Of a DNA stretch of 19,439 nt, positions 1-7,420 are shown one piece after another. The DNA lies in assembly GCA_964444685.1 (NCBI GenBank), contig CAYUIG010000055.1, forward strand, positions 1 through 19,439. The letters are read 5' to 3'. The notes under the pieces are model-generated. The model searched no databases and was not told the DNA's origin. It saw only the letters and a list, made by a program, of their open reading frames with translations. Positions within the stretch are counted from its first letter, which is position 1, and each line of letters opens with the position of its first letter. Both the position numbers and the translations under genes were made by a program. Source of the stretch: CAYUIG01 sp964444685 (GTDB lineage: Bacteria > Gemmatimonadota > Gemmatimonadetes > Longimicrobiales > RSA9).

Positions 1-134
1 GGCAGCCTGCGCCTCGGCTGCCGGCATGAAGAGTACGGCGAGAGCACCGGCTCGATGACCCGTACGCCAAACCGTCGCCCTGCTCCCAAACGGGAGCGCA
101 ACGGTGGCCCAGCCGGCCGGACGAAAGGGTCCGG
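1..134 (+). other. Hairpin-rich stretch upstream of the first gene
   Basis: No gene is supported here. Three inverted repeats are visible: GGCAGCC/GGCTGCC at 1-22 with an 8-nt loop, GCTCCC/GGGAGC at 82-97 with loop AAAC, and CCGGAC/GTCCGG at 117-134 with loop GAAAGG. None is followed by a T-run, so a classical intrinsic terminator is not shown. The last two could form the 5' leader of the zinc-ribbon gene that starts at 178, or simply reflect high GC content. Confidence 0.3.
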
Positions 135-177
135 AACCATGCGCGAGTGAGGCGAGACCGCACACGAAAGGGCACGC

Positions 178-1140
178 ATGCGCAAGCGACGCACCGAGCG
201 ACCCAGCACCCCTCAGTACCAGACGCAAGCGTGGGTTCCACCCGCGCTGCGATTCCTTCAGGACTTCCTCGCGCCGAGACAGGATGGAGCGATAGGTGAG
301 GTCGAGAAGTTCGCCGTCGTGCGGCTGCTGGAAGAAGCACGCAAGACGCTGCACGGCTCGTCGCTGAACGAGTTGCAGGACGTCGATTTCCACGCGGTCG
401 CGCTAACATGGGAGGCGCCGTTCCTCCACTTCACCAGCGGGCAGGGAGACCGCGTTCGCCGGTGGCGCATCGATGTCGCCAGCGGCGAGTGCACGATGAC
501 GCGTTCGAGGCAGACGTCGCATGATCCGACGTCCGTGGTCATCAATCCGGCGTTCGAGGATCTCTACGTATGCACGACGTGCGGACGCTTCGGCGGACCG
601 CTAGCCGGCCGATTCGCAGGTCACAATCCCCCGTTCGTGCAGCACTGCCTCTGCATCAGGAAGGAAGAGCCGGTGTGGGCCGGGTTCGACTACAACGTGG
701 CCGCCTGGCTGTGCCACTGCTGCGGCCAAACGCTCGTCCCGAGCGGCTCGAAGCTGTCGGTCTGGTTCTGCGACGGTTGCAAGCGGCGCGCACTCGGGCT
801 GAACGCGTCGCTGCGTCGTTACGCCATCCCGATCGGCGCTCACAGCGATCATGGAGCGTTCAGCATCCGCGCCGATGCCACCGGCCTCGACATCGAGATC
901 TTCACGGAGCGCTGGCGCTATGTCGTCGAGGCGATGGGCTACGTCAACGTGTGGGCGAGCGAGATCGTGCGGCGGCTCGTCGCCGAGCGGTTCGATGGTG
1001 CGGCACCGACCCTTCCCATCCGCGAGTACCTGGCACATGCCCGTACCGATGACGATGAGAAGGATCTCAGGTTCGGTGAGATGCTCGCGTTCGCTGACGC
1101 ACTCGCGCGGAGGGCATCGCGAGGCGCCGACGGAGGGTGA
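178..1140 (+). CDS. Zinc-ribbon protein of unknown function
   Basis: I do not recognise the family. The 320-residue product has a basic N-terminus and no signal peptide or membrane segment, so it is probably cytoplasmic. Its centre holds a row of cysteine knuckles: C132-x2-C135, C157-x-C159 (after H156), C179-x2-C182 and C198-x2-C201. The last two form a clear four-cysteine zinc ribbon, and the first two could form another site. The region after residue 210 looks like an ordinary folded alpha/beta domain without a motif I can name. The ATG follows AAAGGG at a reasonable distance. The gene stands alone, 150 bp before metK on the same strand. A nucleic-acid-binding or structural zinc role is plausible, but nothing here shows it. 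Confidence 0.7.
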   Translation: MRKRRTERPSTPQYQTQAWVPPALRFLQDFLAPRQDGAIGEVEKFAVVRLLEEARKTLHGSSLNELQDVDFHAVALTWEAPFLHFTSGQGDRVRRWRIDVASGECTMTRSRQTSHDPTSVVINPAFEDLYVCTTCGRFGGPLAGRFAGHNPPFVQHCLCIRKEEPVWAGFDYNVAAWLCHCCGQTLVPSGSKLSVWFCDGCKRRALGLNASLRRYAIPIGAHSDHGAFSIRADATGLDIEIFTERWRYVVEAMGYVNVWASEIVRRLVAERFDGAAPTLPIREYLAHARTDDDEKDLRFGEMLAFADALARRASRGADGG

Positions 1141-1142
1141 CG

Positions 1143-1176
1143 TCTCCGCGGGAACGCATGGGACCCATCCAGCCAT
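1143..1176 (+). repeat. Dispersed repeat, copy A (upstream of metK)
   Basis: This stretch matches 9546-9579 closely. Both read CCGCGG-AACGCAT, then GACCCATC and an AGCCAT block. Unlike the other three copies, copy A departs from the consensus after AGCCAT and lacks the intact GTGCCCC end. Confidence 0.5.
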
Positions 1177-1187
1177 AGCTTGATCCC

Positions 1188-1278
1188 GTGCTTCGGCACC
1201 GCGGCGATCTGTTGCGATTGCAGCCGCGTCACCAAACTGCTAAACCGCTTGCGTTTGGCACCAGCAGGCGGCCGCCTG
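1188..1278 (+). promoter_or_regulatory. Structured RNA leader of metK
   Basis: Four potential stem-loops are packed into the 91 nt before the metK ribosome site. They are GTGC-TTCG-GCAC (1188-1199, a stable UUCG tetraloop), CGCGGC/GCCGCG (1200-1228, abutting the first), CCAAAC/GTTTGG (1232-1258), and the perfect palindrome CAGGCGGCCGCCTG (1265-1278), which lies 4 nt before the AAAGGA at 1283-1288. metK leaders often carry SAM-sensing riboswitches, but I do not recognise the conserved core of SAM-I, SAM-II or SAH classes here. The last hairpin is placed to affect ribosome access. The first could instead terminate the upstream gene, although no T-run follows it. Confidence 0.4.
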
Positions 1279-1291
1279 AGCGAAAGGACGC

Positions 1292-2440
1292 ATGATGAGC
1301 ACGACGAGGTTCACGTCCGAGTCGGTGAGCGAAGGTCACCCGGACAAGATCGCGGACCTGATCTCGGACACCATCCTCGATGCATGCCTCGCCGCGAACG
1401 CGAGCGCGCGCGTCGCATGTGAAACGCTGGTGAAATCCGATACCGTCGTGCTCGCGGGTGAGATTTCGGTGCCTGGCGGTCACGACGTGGACCTCGAAAC
1501 GTGCGTGCGCGAAGCGATCCGTTCAGTCGGCTATACCGACCCCGCGGATGCGTTTCATGCAGACGGCGTCCGGGTCGTGTCGCTCGTCACGGAGCAGGCG
1601 CCAGAGATCGCGACCGCGGTCGAGCGCGACGGGCTCGACACCGGCGCCGGTGACCAGGGTCTGATGTTCGGCTACGCAACGGACGAGACGCCCGAGCTGA
1701 TGCCGCTGCCGGTCCTGCTCGCGCACCGGCTGGCGCAGTCGCTGGCGGCCGCGCGTCGCAGCGGCGCGGCACCGTGGCTCAGGCCGGACTCGAAGACCCA
1801 GGTAACCGCCGAGTACCGAGACGGCCGCCCGAGCCGCATAAGCGACGTCCTCATCTCGACGCAGCACGCGCCCGGCGAACTCGCTCGCGTACGGGCGTAC
1901 CTACGCGAGGAACTCATCCCGACCGTGCTCGGCGACCGTTGGACGGACGCGCCGCGGCTCATCCTCAATCCTTCAGGCGAATGGACGGTGGGCGGGCCTT
2001 CGGCAGATGCTGGCGTGACGGGTCGCAAGATCATCGTGGATACGTACGGCGGCATGGCGCGCCACGGCGGCGGCGCGTTCAGTGGGAAAGACCCGACCAA
2101 GGTGGATCGCAGCGGCGCGTACTATTGCCGCTGGATCGCTCGCCAGCTGGTCGAGTCGGGCATCGCGCGACGAGCCGAGATCCAGGTGTCGTACGCGATC
2201 GGCGAATCCGAGCCCGTATCGGTGAGCGTCGAGACGTTCGGGACCGGCGATGCCCGCGAAGCCGAAGCATTCGTCCGCGGGTTCGACTTCCGTCCCCGCG
2301 CGATCATCGAGCGGCTCGGTCTCGATCGGCCGATCTATCGCGCGACAACGAACTACGGGCATTTCGGGCGTGCCGGGCTGCCGTGGGAGGTTCGACCGGG
2401 CGATGGCTCGCGGTCAGATACTATCGCTGTCAGTGGGTAG
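1292..2440 (+). CDS. metK: S-adenosylmethionine synthetase (MetK)
   Basis: This is methionine adenosyltransferase, which makes S-adenosylmethionine from methionine and ATP in the cytosol, releasing phosphate and pyrophosphate. The 382-residue length is usual for the family. Hallmarks are the N-terminal SEGHPDK (about residues 11-17), GAGDQGLMFGYA (about 115-126) and the phosphate-binding loop GGGAFSGKD (about 259-267). The later NYGHFGR and WE segments complete the third domain. Two ATGs lie in tandem at 1292 and 1295. AAAGGA at 1283-1288 leaves 3 nt to the first and 6 nt to the second, so translation may really begin at 1295. The gene is complete and appears functional. It is transcribed alone behind the folded leader, and a small hairpin follows its stop. 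Confidence 0.97.
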   Translation: MMSTTRFTSESVSEGHPDKIADLISDTILDACLAANASARVACETLVKSDTVVLAGEISVPGGHDVDLETCVREAIRSVGYTDPADAFHADGVRVVSLVTEQAPEIATAVERDGLDTGAGDQGLMFGYATDETPELMPLPVLLAHRLAQSLAAARRSGAAPWLRPDSKTQVTAEYRDGRPSRISDVLISTQHAPGELARVRAYLREELIPTVLGDRWTDAPRLILNPSGEWTVGGPSADAGVTGRKIIVDTYGGMARHGGGAFSGKDPTKVDRSGAYYCRWIARQLVESGIARRAEIQVSYAIGESEPVSVSVETFGTGDAREAEAFVRGFDFRPRAIIERLGLDRPIYRATTNYGHFGRAGLPWEVRPGDGSRSDTIAVSG

Positions 2441-2452
2441 CGCTATTCATTA

Positions 2453-2486
2453 CCCATGCTCGCGACAGAAGCAGCATTCGCATGGG
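2453..2486 (+). terminator. Hairpin after metK
   Basis: CCCATGC at 2453-2459 pairs perfectly with GCATGGG at 2480-2486 across a 20-nt loop, 12 nt after the metK stop. There is no T-run, so a terminator role is only suggested by position. I see nothing else convincing in the 172-bp gap before the next gene. Confidence 0.3.
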
Positions 2487-2612
2487 CCTCCGCCTCGAGT
2501 ACACGGGCTGCCGCGTTAATTGACGCGACTGCTGCGACCACGCGAGCACACTCGACGCTGCTTGCATTCCGCCGAAGACACTGAAGGATCCTGACTACCA
2601 ACACCAGAACCC

Positions 2613-5600
2613 ATGCAGTCACTCGATCAACGTCTGATCTTCTCGGCCACGGACCTCTCCGACTTCCTCGGCTGTCCGCACCACACGTTGCTGGACCGCC
2701 GCACAGCCGAGGGCGGACCGAAGCCGCCGTACTTTGACAACCCCACGATCGAAGTCCTGCGCAAGCGCGGCCTCGAGCACGAGACTGCCTACCTCGCCCG
2801 CCTCGAAGCGCAGGGCCGGCGCGTGGTCCGGATCGATCGGTACGATGACGAGCCGTCGTACGAGCGTCGCAGGGAACTCCGCATCGAGGCGACCCGCCGC
2901 GCCGTGCGCGATCAGGCCGACGTGATCTACCAGGGCGCGCTGTTCGACGGGACATGGCTCGGATACCCGGACTTCCTCGAGTGGAATCCGGACGCAGGCA
3001 CGTACGACGTCGTCGACACGAAGCTGGCGCGCGAGGCGAAGGGTGGTGCGCTGCTCCAGGTTCTGCTGTACGCGGACCTGCTCGCCCACGAAATCGGAAA
3101 GCCGCCGGAACGCGTGAAGCTCGCACTGGGCGGACCGGACACGCCCGTCGAGACGTTCCGGGTCGCGGACTACGCGGCATACTTCCGCTCGATCAAGCGG
3201 CGATTCGTCGATCACGTCCGGAACTCCTCACGTGAGCTGCCGGTCGCGGTGGACCCGGTCGAGCACTGCTCGGTCTGCGACTGGGCCAAGTACTGCGATG
3301 ACGAGCGACGCGAGGTCGACCACCTGTCTCTCGTCGCCGGGATCACGCGGGCGCAGCGTCGCATACTGATGGACGCGGGAATCGACACCGTGGAAGCGCT
3401 CGCGGCGCGTTCACTGGATGAGCCCGTCGGAGGCATCGGCTCGCACGCGTTCGTGCGCATCCGCGAGCAGGCGCGCATCCAGGTTGAAGGACGTCGCGCG
3501 GGCAAGCACGTTCACGAATTGCTGCTGCCGATCGAGCCCGGCCAGGGGCTCGCCGCGCTTCCCGAGCCCTCACCGATGGACCTCTTCTTCGACCTCGAAG
3601 GGGACCCGCACGCGCACGACAACGGTCTCGAGTACCTGTTCGGCTTCGTCGACCGCGACGGTAAGTACGTCGGCCGCTGGGCGTTAAAGCAGGAGGGAGA
3701 GCGCGCGGCGTTCGAGGAGTTCATTGACTTGGTGATGCAGCGGCTCGAAGCCGACCCGGGAATGCACATCTACCACTACGCCGCGTACGAGCGGACCGCA
3801 CTCCAGCGGCTGATGGGTCGCTACGCCACGCGCGAGGAGGAGATGGACCGACTGCTGCGCGGCGACGTGCTCGTGGACCTGCACCGCGTCGTGAAGCAGT
3901 CGCTGCGTGCGTCGGTCGAGAGCTACTCGATCAAGAAGCTCGAACCGCTGTACGGCTTCACGCGCGCAGAGGATCTGCGACAGGCGGGTAACGCGCTCGC
4001 GCACTTCGAAGCGTGGCTCGAGCTCGGTCCCGACACGGAGGCCGGGAAGGAGTTGCTCGAGTCCATCGAGCGCTACAATTGCGACGATTGCCTGTCCACC
4101 CTCCGCCTCGGCGAATGGCTCGAATCGCTCCGCACCGATCTCGTGAACGGGGGCACGGAGGTGCCGCGCCCGGATCCGCCGAAGGACGATCGCGATGAGG
4201 AAGCGCGGAAGATCCAGGAGGAGATCCGCGCGCTGATGGAGCGGCTGCTCGAAGGCGTGCCGGATGACGTCGCCGCGCGCACGGACGAGCAGCAGGCGCG
4301 TTGGGTAGTGGCGCAGCTCCTCGAGTACCATCGTCGCGAGAACAAGTCGTTCTGGTGGGAATACTTCCGCTGCATCAGGGAGGTGAGCGACGACGAAGCG
4401 ATCGAGGACCGCTCGACGCTCGGCGGGCTCGAGTACGTGGGCGAGGTCGGGACGGTGAAGCGGTCCGTGATTCATCGCTACAGGTTTCCGCCGCAGGACC
4501 ACGGCATCACTGGCGAGCACGTCCATGACAAGGCCACCCAGGCGTCGCCCGGGCGCGTGGTCGCGATCGACGACGTACACGGCACGATCGACCTGATCCG
4601 CGGTGCGTCGAGCAGGGTGCCGCACCCGAAGACGCTGGTGCCGTACGATCATGTTCCTGACAAGCAGCTCCGGCAGAGCATCCAGCGGATCGCGACCGAG
4701 GTGGCGGAGAACGGCTTCGGCGGAGACAACGCGTTCGGCTGCGCGGTCGACCTGCTGCTCGCGCGTGCGCCTCGCGCCGGTCAGCTACCCGGCGAGCCGC
4801 TCGTGCGGCAGGGCGATGAGCTGGTGGAGAAGGCGTGCAGCATCGTGAGTCGGCTCGAACACTCCGTGCTCGCGATCCAGGGACCGCCCGGTGCAGGGAA
4901 GACGTACACGGCCGCGCGCATGATCGTGAGCGAGCTGAAGGCCGGCCGTCGCGTCGGCGTGACCGCGACCAGTCACAAGGTCATCGGCAATCTGCTCGCG
5001 GAGGTGTGCAAGGCCGCGCAGGAAGCGGGCGTCGAGATCCTCGGCATCCAGAAGTGCGACGAAGATCAGTGGTGCAAGCAGGCGCCCATCGTCGCCACGG
5101 ACAGCAACGACGAAGTTCGCGCCGCGCTCGGCCAGGGCACACGGCTGGCCGCCGGGACCGCTTGGCTGTGGAGCCGAGAGCAGATGGTGGATAGCGTGGA
5201 CGTGCTGGTCGTCGACGAGGCCGGACAGTTCTCACTCGCGAACGCGCTGGCCGTGGCGCCCGCCACGAAGAGCCTCGTACTCGTCGGAGACCCGCGGCAG
5301 CTCGAGCAGCCGCAGCAGGGCGTGCACCCGCCCGGCACCGACGTGTCCGCTCTCGACCACCTGCTGAAGGGCCACGCGACGATCCCGGAGGATCGCGGCA
5401 TCTTCCTGCCCACGAGCTGGCGTCTGCACCCGGACATCTGCGCATTCACATCCGAGCTGTACTACGACGGCCGTCTGAGCTCGCTCGATGGTCTCGATGT
5501 GCAGTGCATCGAGGGCGCCGGCCCGCTAAACGGATCGGGCCTCCGCATCATCCCGGTCCCGCACACTGGCAATGACAGCGAGTCGATCGAAGAGGCGCGC

Positions 5601-6044
5601 GTCGTCGCCCAGCTGGTGCTGGATCTGGTCGAGAACGAGCCGTACTGGAGGGATGGTGACGGGACACGTCGCCGGGTCACGCTGGAGGACGTGCTCGTCG
5701 TGGCGCCGTACAACGCGCAGGTGGCGCTGATCGCGGCTCTGCTCCCCGAAAACGCGCGCGTCGGCACGGTCGACAAATTCCAGGGGCAGCAGGCGCCGGT
5801 CGTGATCTACTCGACCGCGTCATCGAGCGCGGCGGACGCGCCGCGCGGCATGCGCTTCCTCTACAGCCCGAACCGGCTCAACGTGGCCACGTCACGCGCG
5901 AAGTGTCTCGCCGTCGTGGTTGCGAGCCCGGCGCTGTTCGTGCCGGAGTGTCGCACGCCCGAGCAGATGCGTTTGGCGAACGGCTTCTGCCGCTTTGCAG
6001 AGCTTGCGGGTGGAAGCAATATCAGGAAGCGTGAAGCCGATTGA
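2613..6044 (+). CDS. TM0106-type RecB-like nuclease / RNase H-like / SF1 helicase fusion
   Basis: This 1143-residue enzyme probably processes DNA or RNA ends. Domains in order: (1) RecB/Cas4-like PD-(D/E)XK nuclease at about 1-235, with D120, the D135-x-K137 motif (DTK) and an Fe-S signature made of C21 plus C219-x2-C222-x5-C228; (2) a helix-hairpin-helix-like stretch at about 242-275; (3) an RNase H-like exonuclease fold at about 320-500, with D327-L-E329 and YNCDD (488-492); (4) an SF1 helicase of the Dna2/NAM7/Upf1 type, with Walker A GPPGAGKT (757-764), DEAGQ (868-872), GDPRQL (892-897), a VDKFQGQ motif near 1050 and an NVATSRAK motif near 1088. All key residues are present. The start lacks a strong ribosome site. 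The gene stands alone. Its cellular role is not established; repair, recombination or defence are all possible. Confidence 0.88.
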   Translation: MQSLDQRLIFSATDLSDFLGCPHHTLLDRRTAEGGPKPPYFDNPTIEVLRKRGLEHETAYLARLEAQGRRVVRIDRYDDEPSYERRRELRIEATRRAVRDQADVIYQGALFDGTWLGYPDFLEWNPDAGTYDVVDTKLAREAKGGALLQVLLYADLLAHEIGKPPERVKLALGGPDTPVETFRVADYAAYFRSIKRRFVDHVRNSSRELPVAVDPVEHCSVCDWAKYCDDERREVDHLSLVAGITRAQRRILMDAGIDTVEALAARSLDEPVGGIGSHAFVRIREQARIQVEGRRAGKHVHELLLPIEPGQGLAALPEPSPMDLFFDLEGDPHAHDNGLEYLFGFVDRDGKYVGRWALKQEGERAAFEEFIDLVMQRLEADPGMHIYHYAAYERTALQRLMGRYATREEEMDRLLRGDVLVDLHRVVKQSLRASVESYSIKKLEPLYGFTRAEDLRQAGNALAHFEAWLELGPDTEAGKELLESIERYNCDDCLSTLRLGEWLESLRTDLVNGGTEVPRPDPPKDDRDEEARKIQEEIRALMERLLEGVPDDVAARTDEQQARWVVAQLLEYHRRENKSFWWEYFRCIREVSDDEAIEDRSTLGGLEYVGEVGTVKRSVIHRYRFPPQDHGITGEHVHDKATQASPGRVVAIDDVHGTIDLIRGASSRVPHPKTLVPYDHVPDKQLRQSIQRIATEVAENGFGGDNAFGCAVDLLLARAPRAGQLPGEPLVRQGDELVEKACSIVSRLEHSVLAIQGPPGAGKTYTAARMIVSELKAGRRVGVTATSHKVIGNLLAEVCKAAQEAGVEILGIQKCDEDQWCKQAPIVATDSNDEVRAALGQGTRLAAGTAWLWSREQMVDSVDVLVVDEAGQFSLANALAVAPATKSLVLVGDPRQLEQPQQGVHPPGTDVSALDHLLKGHATIPEDRGIFLPTSWRLHPDICAFTSELYYDGRLSSLDGLDVQCIEGAGPLNGSGLRIIPVPHTGNDSESIEEARVVAQLVLDLVENEPYWRDGDGTRRRVTLEDVLVVAPYNAQVALIAALLPENARVGTVDKFQGQQAPVVIYSTASSSAADAPRGMRFLYSPNRLNVATSRAKCLAVVVASPALFVPECRTPEQMRLANGFCRFAELAGGSNIRKREAD

Positions 6045-6067
6045 GCCACTCGACTGAAGGAGGCGAC

Positions 6068-6309
6068 ATATTCCTGCACGTCGACAGCGTTCGTCACCTG
6101 GACGGCTACCGCCTACGCGTCACCTTCGACAACGGCGTCACGAAGGATGTGGATCTCGCGGAGCATCTCGTGGGGGAGGTATTCGAGCCCCTGAAGGACC
6201 CCAGATTCTTCCGCCGCGTAGGACTCAACTCAGAGAGTGGCCCAACGGAGCGGACCTTGCCCCGGAGTTTCTTTTCGATATCGGGGACACGGTCGATCAG
6301 GTCGCATGA
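6068..6309 (+). pseudogene. DUF2442 gene, start codon lost and frameshifted
   Basis: The translation reads FLHVDSVRHLDGYRL...DPRFFRRVGLNSE in one frame, then WPNGADLAPEFLFDIGD in another frame starting at 6238 and ending at TGA 6307-6309. These are the two halves of a DUF2442 domain (about 80 residues). A small deletion near 6230-6237 best explains the shift. A perfect AAGGAGG (6057-6063) is followed 4 nt later by ATA, where the family would have its ATG. Start loss and frame loss together argue for a dead gene rather than a sequencing slip. An upstream TTG at 6041, overlapping the helicase stop, is open but poorly placed. Intact DUF2442 genes often sit beside DUF4160 partners; none is here. 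Confidence 0.7.
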
Positions 6310-6314
6310 TGTGC

Positions 6315-6410
6315 GCCGGCCGAAAGAAGGCGCGGGCCTTCGACCACGACGATCCAGCCGGTGTGCATCGCCCGGCCGTCGAACACGCGGTCGGCGCGCA
6401 GCACAATGGG
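6315..6410 (-). pseudogene. Amidohydrolase N-terminal fragment
   Basis: About 32 codons on the minus strand read PIVLRADRVFDG, then GWIVVVEGPRLLSAG. This is the characteristic N-terminal beta-sandwich start of metal-dependent amidohydrolases (urease/imidazolonepropionase superfamily). No metal-binding HxH or later part follows: the frame runs into the end of the DUF2442 remnant and stops at 6297-6299. The match begins exactly at the left 13-bp inverted repeat (6411-6423). The fragment is clearly broken and cannot be functional. Confidence 0.55.
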
Positions 6411-6423
6411 CGTTATGCCGCCC
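6411..6423 (+). repeat. Left 13-bp inverted repeat flanking higBA
   Basis: CGTTATGCCGCCC here is the exact reverse complement of 7218-7230. The pair encloses the whole toxin-antitoxin cassette, including its promoter. It lies 30 bp beyond the antitoxin stop and abuts the amidohydrolase remnant. Confidence 0.5.
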
Positions 6424-6453
6424 TGGATGACGTCACGTCTGAGACGTCGAGCC

Positions 6454-6816
6454 TCAGAACGATCCCACTTCTTCGACGGTGATCCCAGCGTGGCTCTTCC
6501 ACCGTGGACGCGGGCCGATCTGGATTCGGACCTCAAGATCGAGTGCGTTCAAGAACCGCTCAAGTCGTTCCCGACTGAATCGGGCGAGCTTGCCTCGAAG
6601 CAGATCCGATACATCCGGCTGCTTGATTCCTAGCAGGTCGGCCGCTTCCATCTGGGTGAGGTCGCGATTCCGGATCGCGCTCCTTATGACCCGCGCGAGT
6701 TCCGCCTTGGCAAGGCGTTCGTCGGCGTCACGCATACCCATGTCTTCGAACACATTGCCGGTGCTGTCATGCACCTTGAGCTCGGATCCAGTCCGGGATT
6801 CACGCTTCTTGGCCAT
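6454..6816 (-). CDS. higA: HigA-type antitoxin, XRE/HTH family
   Basis: This 120-residue protein has a helix-turn-helix at about 53-75 (LTQMEAADLLGIKQPDVSDL) typical of the XRE antitoxins paired with Gp49/HigB toxins. It should neutralise the toxin by direct binding and repress the shared promoter. The N-terminal 30 residues are polar and may carry part of the toxin-binding region. Its ATG overlaps the toxin's 3' end by 17 bp, and AGGAGG lies 4 nt before the ATG, inside the toxin coding sequence, so the antitoxin is translated efficiently from the shared message. The toxin-first order is usual for HigBA. Confidence 0.85.
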   Translation of the reverse strand: MAKKRESRTGSELKVHDSTGNVFEDMGMRDADERLAKAELARVIRSAIRNRDLTQMEAADLLGIKQPDVSDLLRGKLARFSRERLERFLNALDLEVRIQIGPRPRWKSHAGITVEEVGSF

Positions 6817-7174
6817 AGGTCCTCCTGTAGTGCTCGCGTGCGCTGGCGAGTCGCGTCTTGATCACGTCCTTCTCGGGTCGCGGCGTACCGATGCCAGACG
6901 AGGACTTCTTCTTGAAGACATGCAGAACGTACACCGCCTTTGGAAACGAGACGGTGTACGCCGCGCGGAAGGTGTCACCGTCGAAATCTTCCACGAGTTT
7001 CAAGACGGCGCGCGGAAGTCCTTCGCCGAATGGACGCGCGCCATCGGGATGGTCACCATACTGGGCGTCCAGCAGCGCGGATCCGAACACATCCTGGACG
7101 TCCTCCGGCATGCTACGGAGGTCCTTCTTGGATGCTCCGACAAAGTGCAACGGCTTGCGCTGCGGCCCGTTCAT
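6800..7174 (-). CDS. higB: HigB/RelE-type toxin (phage Gp49-like, DUF891)
   Basis: This 124-residue protein matches the Gp49/DUF891 branch of RelE-like toxins. It has a WVGA-like start (HFVGASKKDLRSMP), then a PFGEGLPRAVLKL strand, FRAAYTVSF, and VYVLHVFKKKSSSGIGTP. Family members are ribosome-dependent mRNA interferases; activity here is inferred. It is the first gene of the pair and overlaps the antitoxin by 17 bp. No ribosome site precedes the ATG, because the -10 box sits only 5 nt upstream. Translation from a leaderless mRNA is therefore likely and may keep toxin output below that of the antitoxin, which has a strong AGGAGG. Confidence 0.85.
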   Translation of the reverse strand: MNGPQRKPLHFVGASKKDLRSMPEDVQDVFGSALLDAQYGDHPDGARPFGEGLPRAVLKLVEDFDGDTFRAAYTVSFPKAVYVLHVFKKKSSSGIGTPRPEKDVIKTRLASAREHYRRTYGQEA

Positions 7175-7179
7175 AACAT

Positions 7180-7208
7180 AGTATAGCAGTCTTGCTATGC
7201 GGCGTCAA
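7180..7208 (-). promoter_or_regulatory. higBA promoter with overlapping operator
   Basis: On the minus strand TTGACG (7203-7208) and TATACT (7180-7185) are separated by exactly 17 bp, which is close to the sigma-70 ideal. ATAGCA-N4-TGCTAT (7183-7198), a perfect 6+6 inverted repeat, overlaps the -10 box and is the probable HigA operator. Only 5 nt separate the -10 box from the toxin ATG, so transcription should begin at or next to that ATG. Confidence 0.75.
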
Positions 7209-7420
7209 CCATGGCGTGGGCGGCATAACGGAGCGGTGAAGCTGTCGGGCGTGCAGGACAGACTGTGCAGTGCTTGGACGAGATTCGATAGCACGCCTGA
7301 TGGGCCTGAACATGGACGGGCCCGCAGCTTACCTCCAGGCGACTGTTGCGCGCGGAGAGGCGTCGCCTGAGACAGCGCCAGCCCGAGCAGCGCCCAGGTC
7401 ACCAGCCATCGAGTCGTCAT
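7205..7420 (-). CDS. Small secreted ORF or 5' remnant of an exported enzyme
   Basis: This 71-residue frame begins with a convincing signal peptide (MTTRWLVTWALLGLALSQ, cleavage likely near LRAQ-Q). Its ATG overlaps the stop of the 666-residue gene as ATGA, which suggests coupled translation. The rest has no recognisable domain, and the frame ends inside the higBA promoter. Periplasmic amidohydrolases usually begin with such a peptide, and a fragment of one lies downstream on the same strand. This may therefore be the other end of a gene split by the higBA cassette, although I could not show an in-frame join. A genuine small exported protein is the alternative. Confidence 0.35.
   Translation of the reverse strand: MTTRWLVTWALLGLALSQATPLRAQQSPGGKLRARPCSGPSGVLSNLVQALHSLSCTPDSFTAPLCRPRHG
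7218..7230 (-). repeat. Right 13-bp inverted repeat flanking higBA
   Basis: GGGCGGCATAACG on the + strand, the perfect inverse of 6411-6423. It lies just upstream of the higBA -35 box, so the two repeats bound a complete promoter-toxin-antitoxin unit of about 820 bp. Confidence 0.5.

Noticed and set aside
1..27. Minus-strand start (MPAAEAQAA) running off the left edge
   Set aside because: Only nine codons are visible, there is no ribosome site, and the stretch is also explained by a 7-bp stem hairpin.
7195..7330. Integron attC site near the higBA right repeat
   Set aside because: GTTATGC/GCATAAC matches the core consensus imperfectly, and no second pair of simple sites or integrase is present. 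Kept only as a remark.
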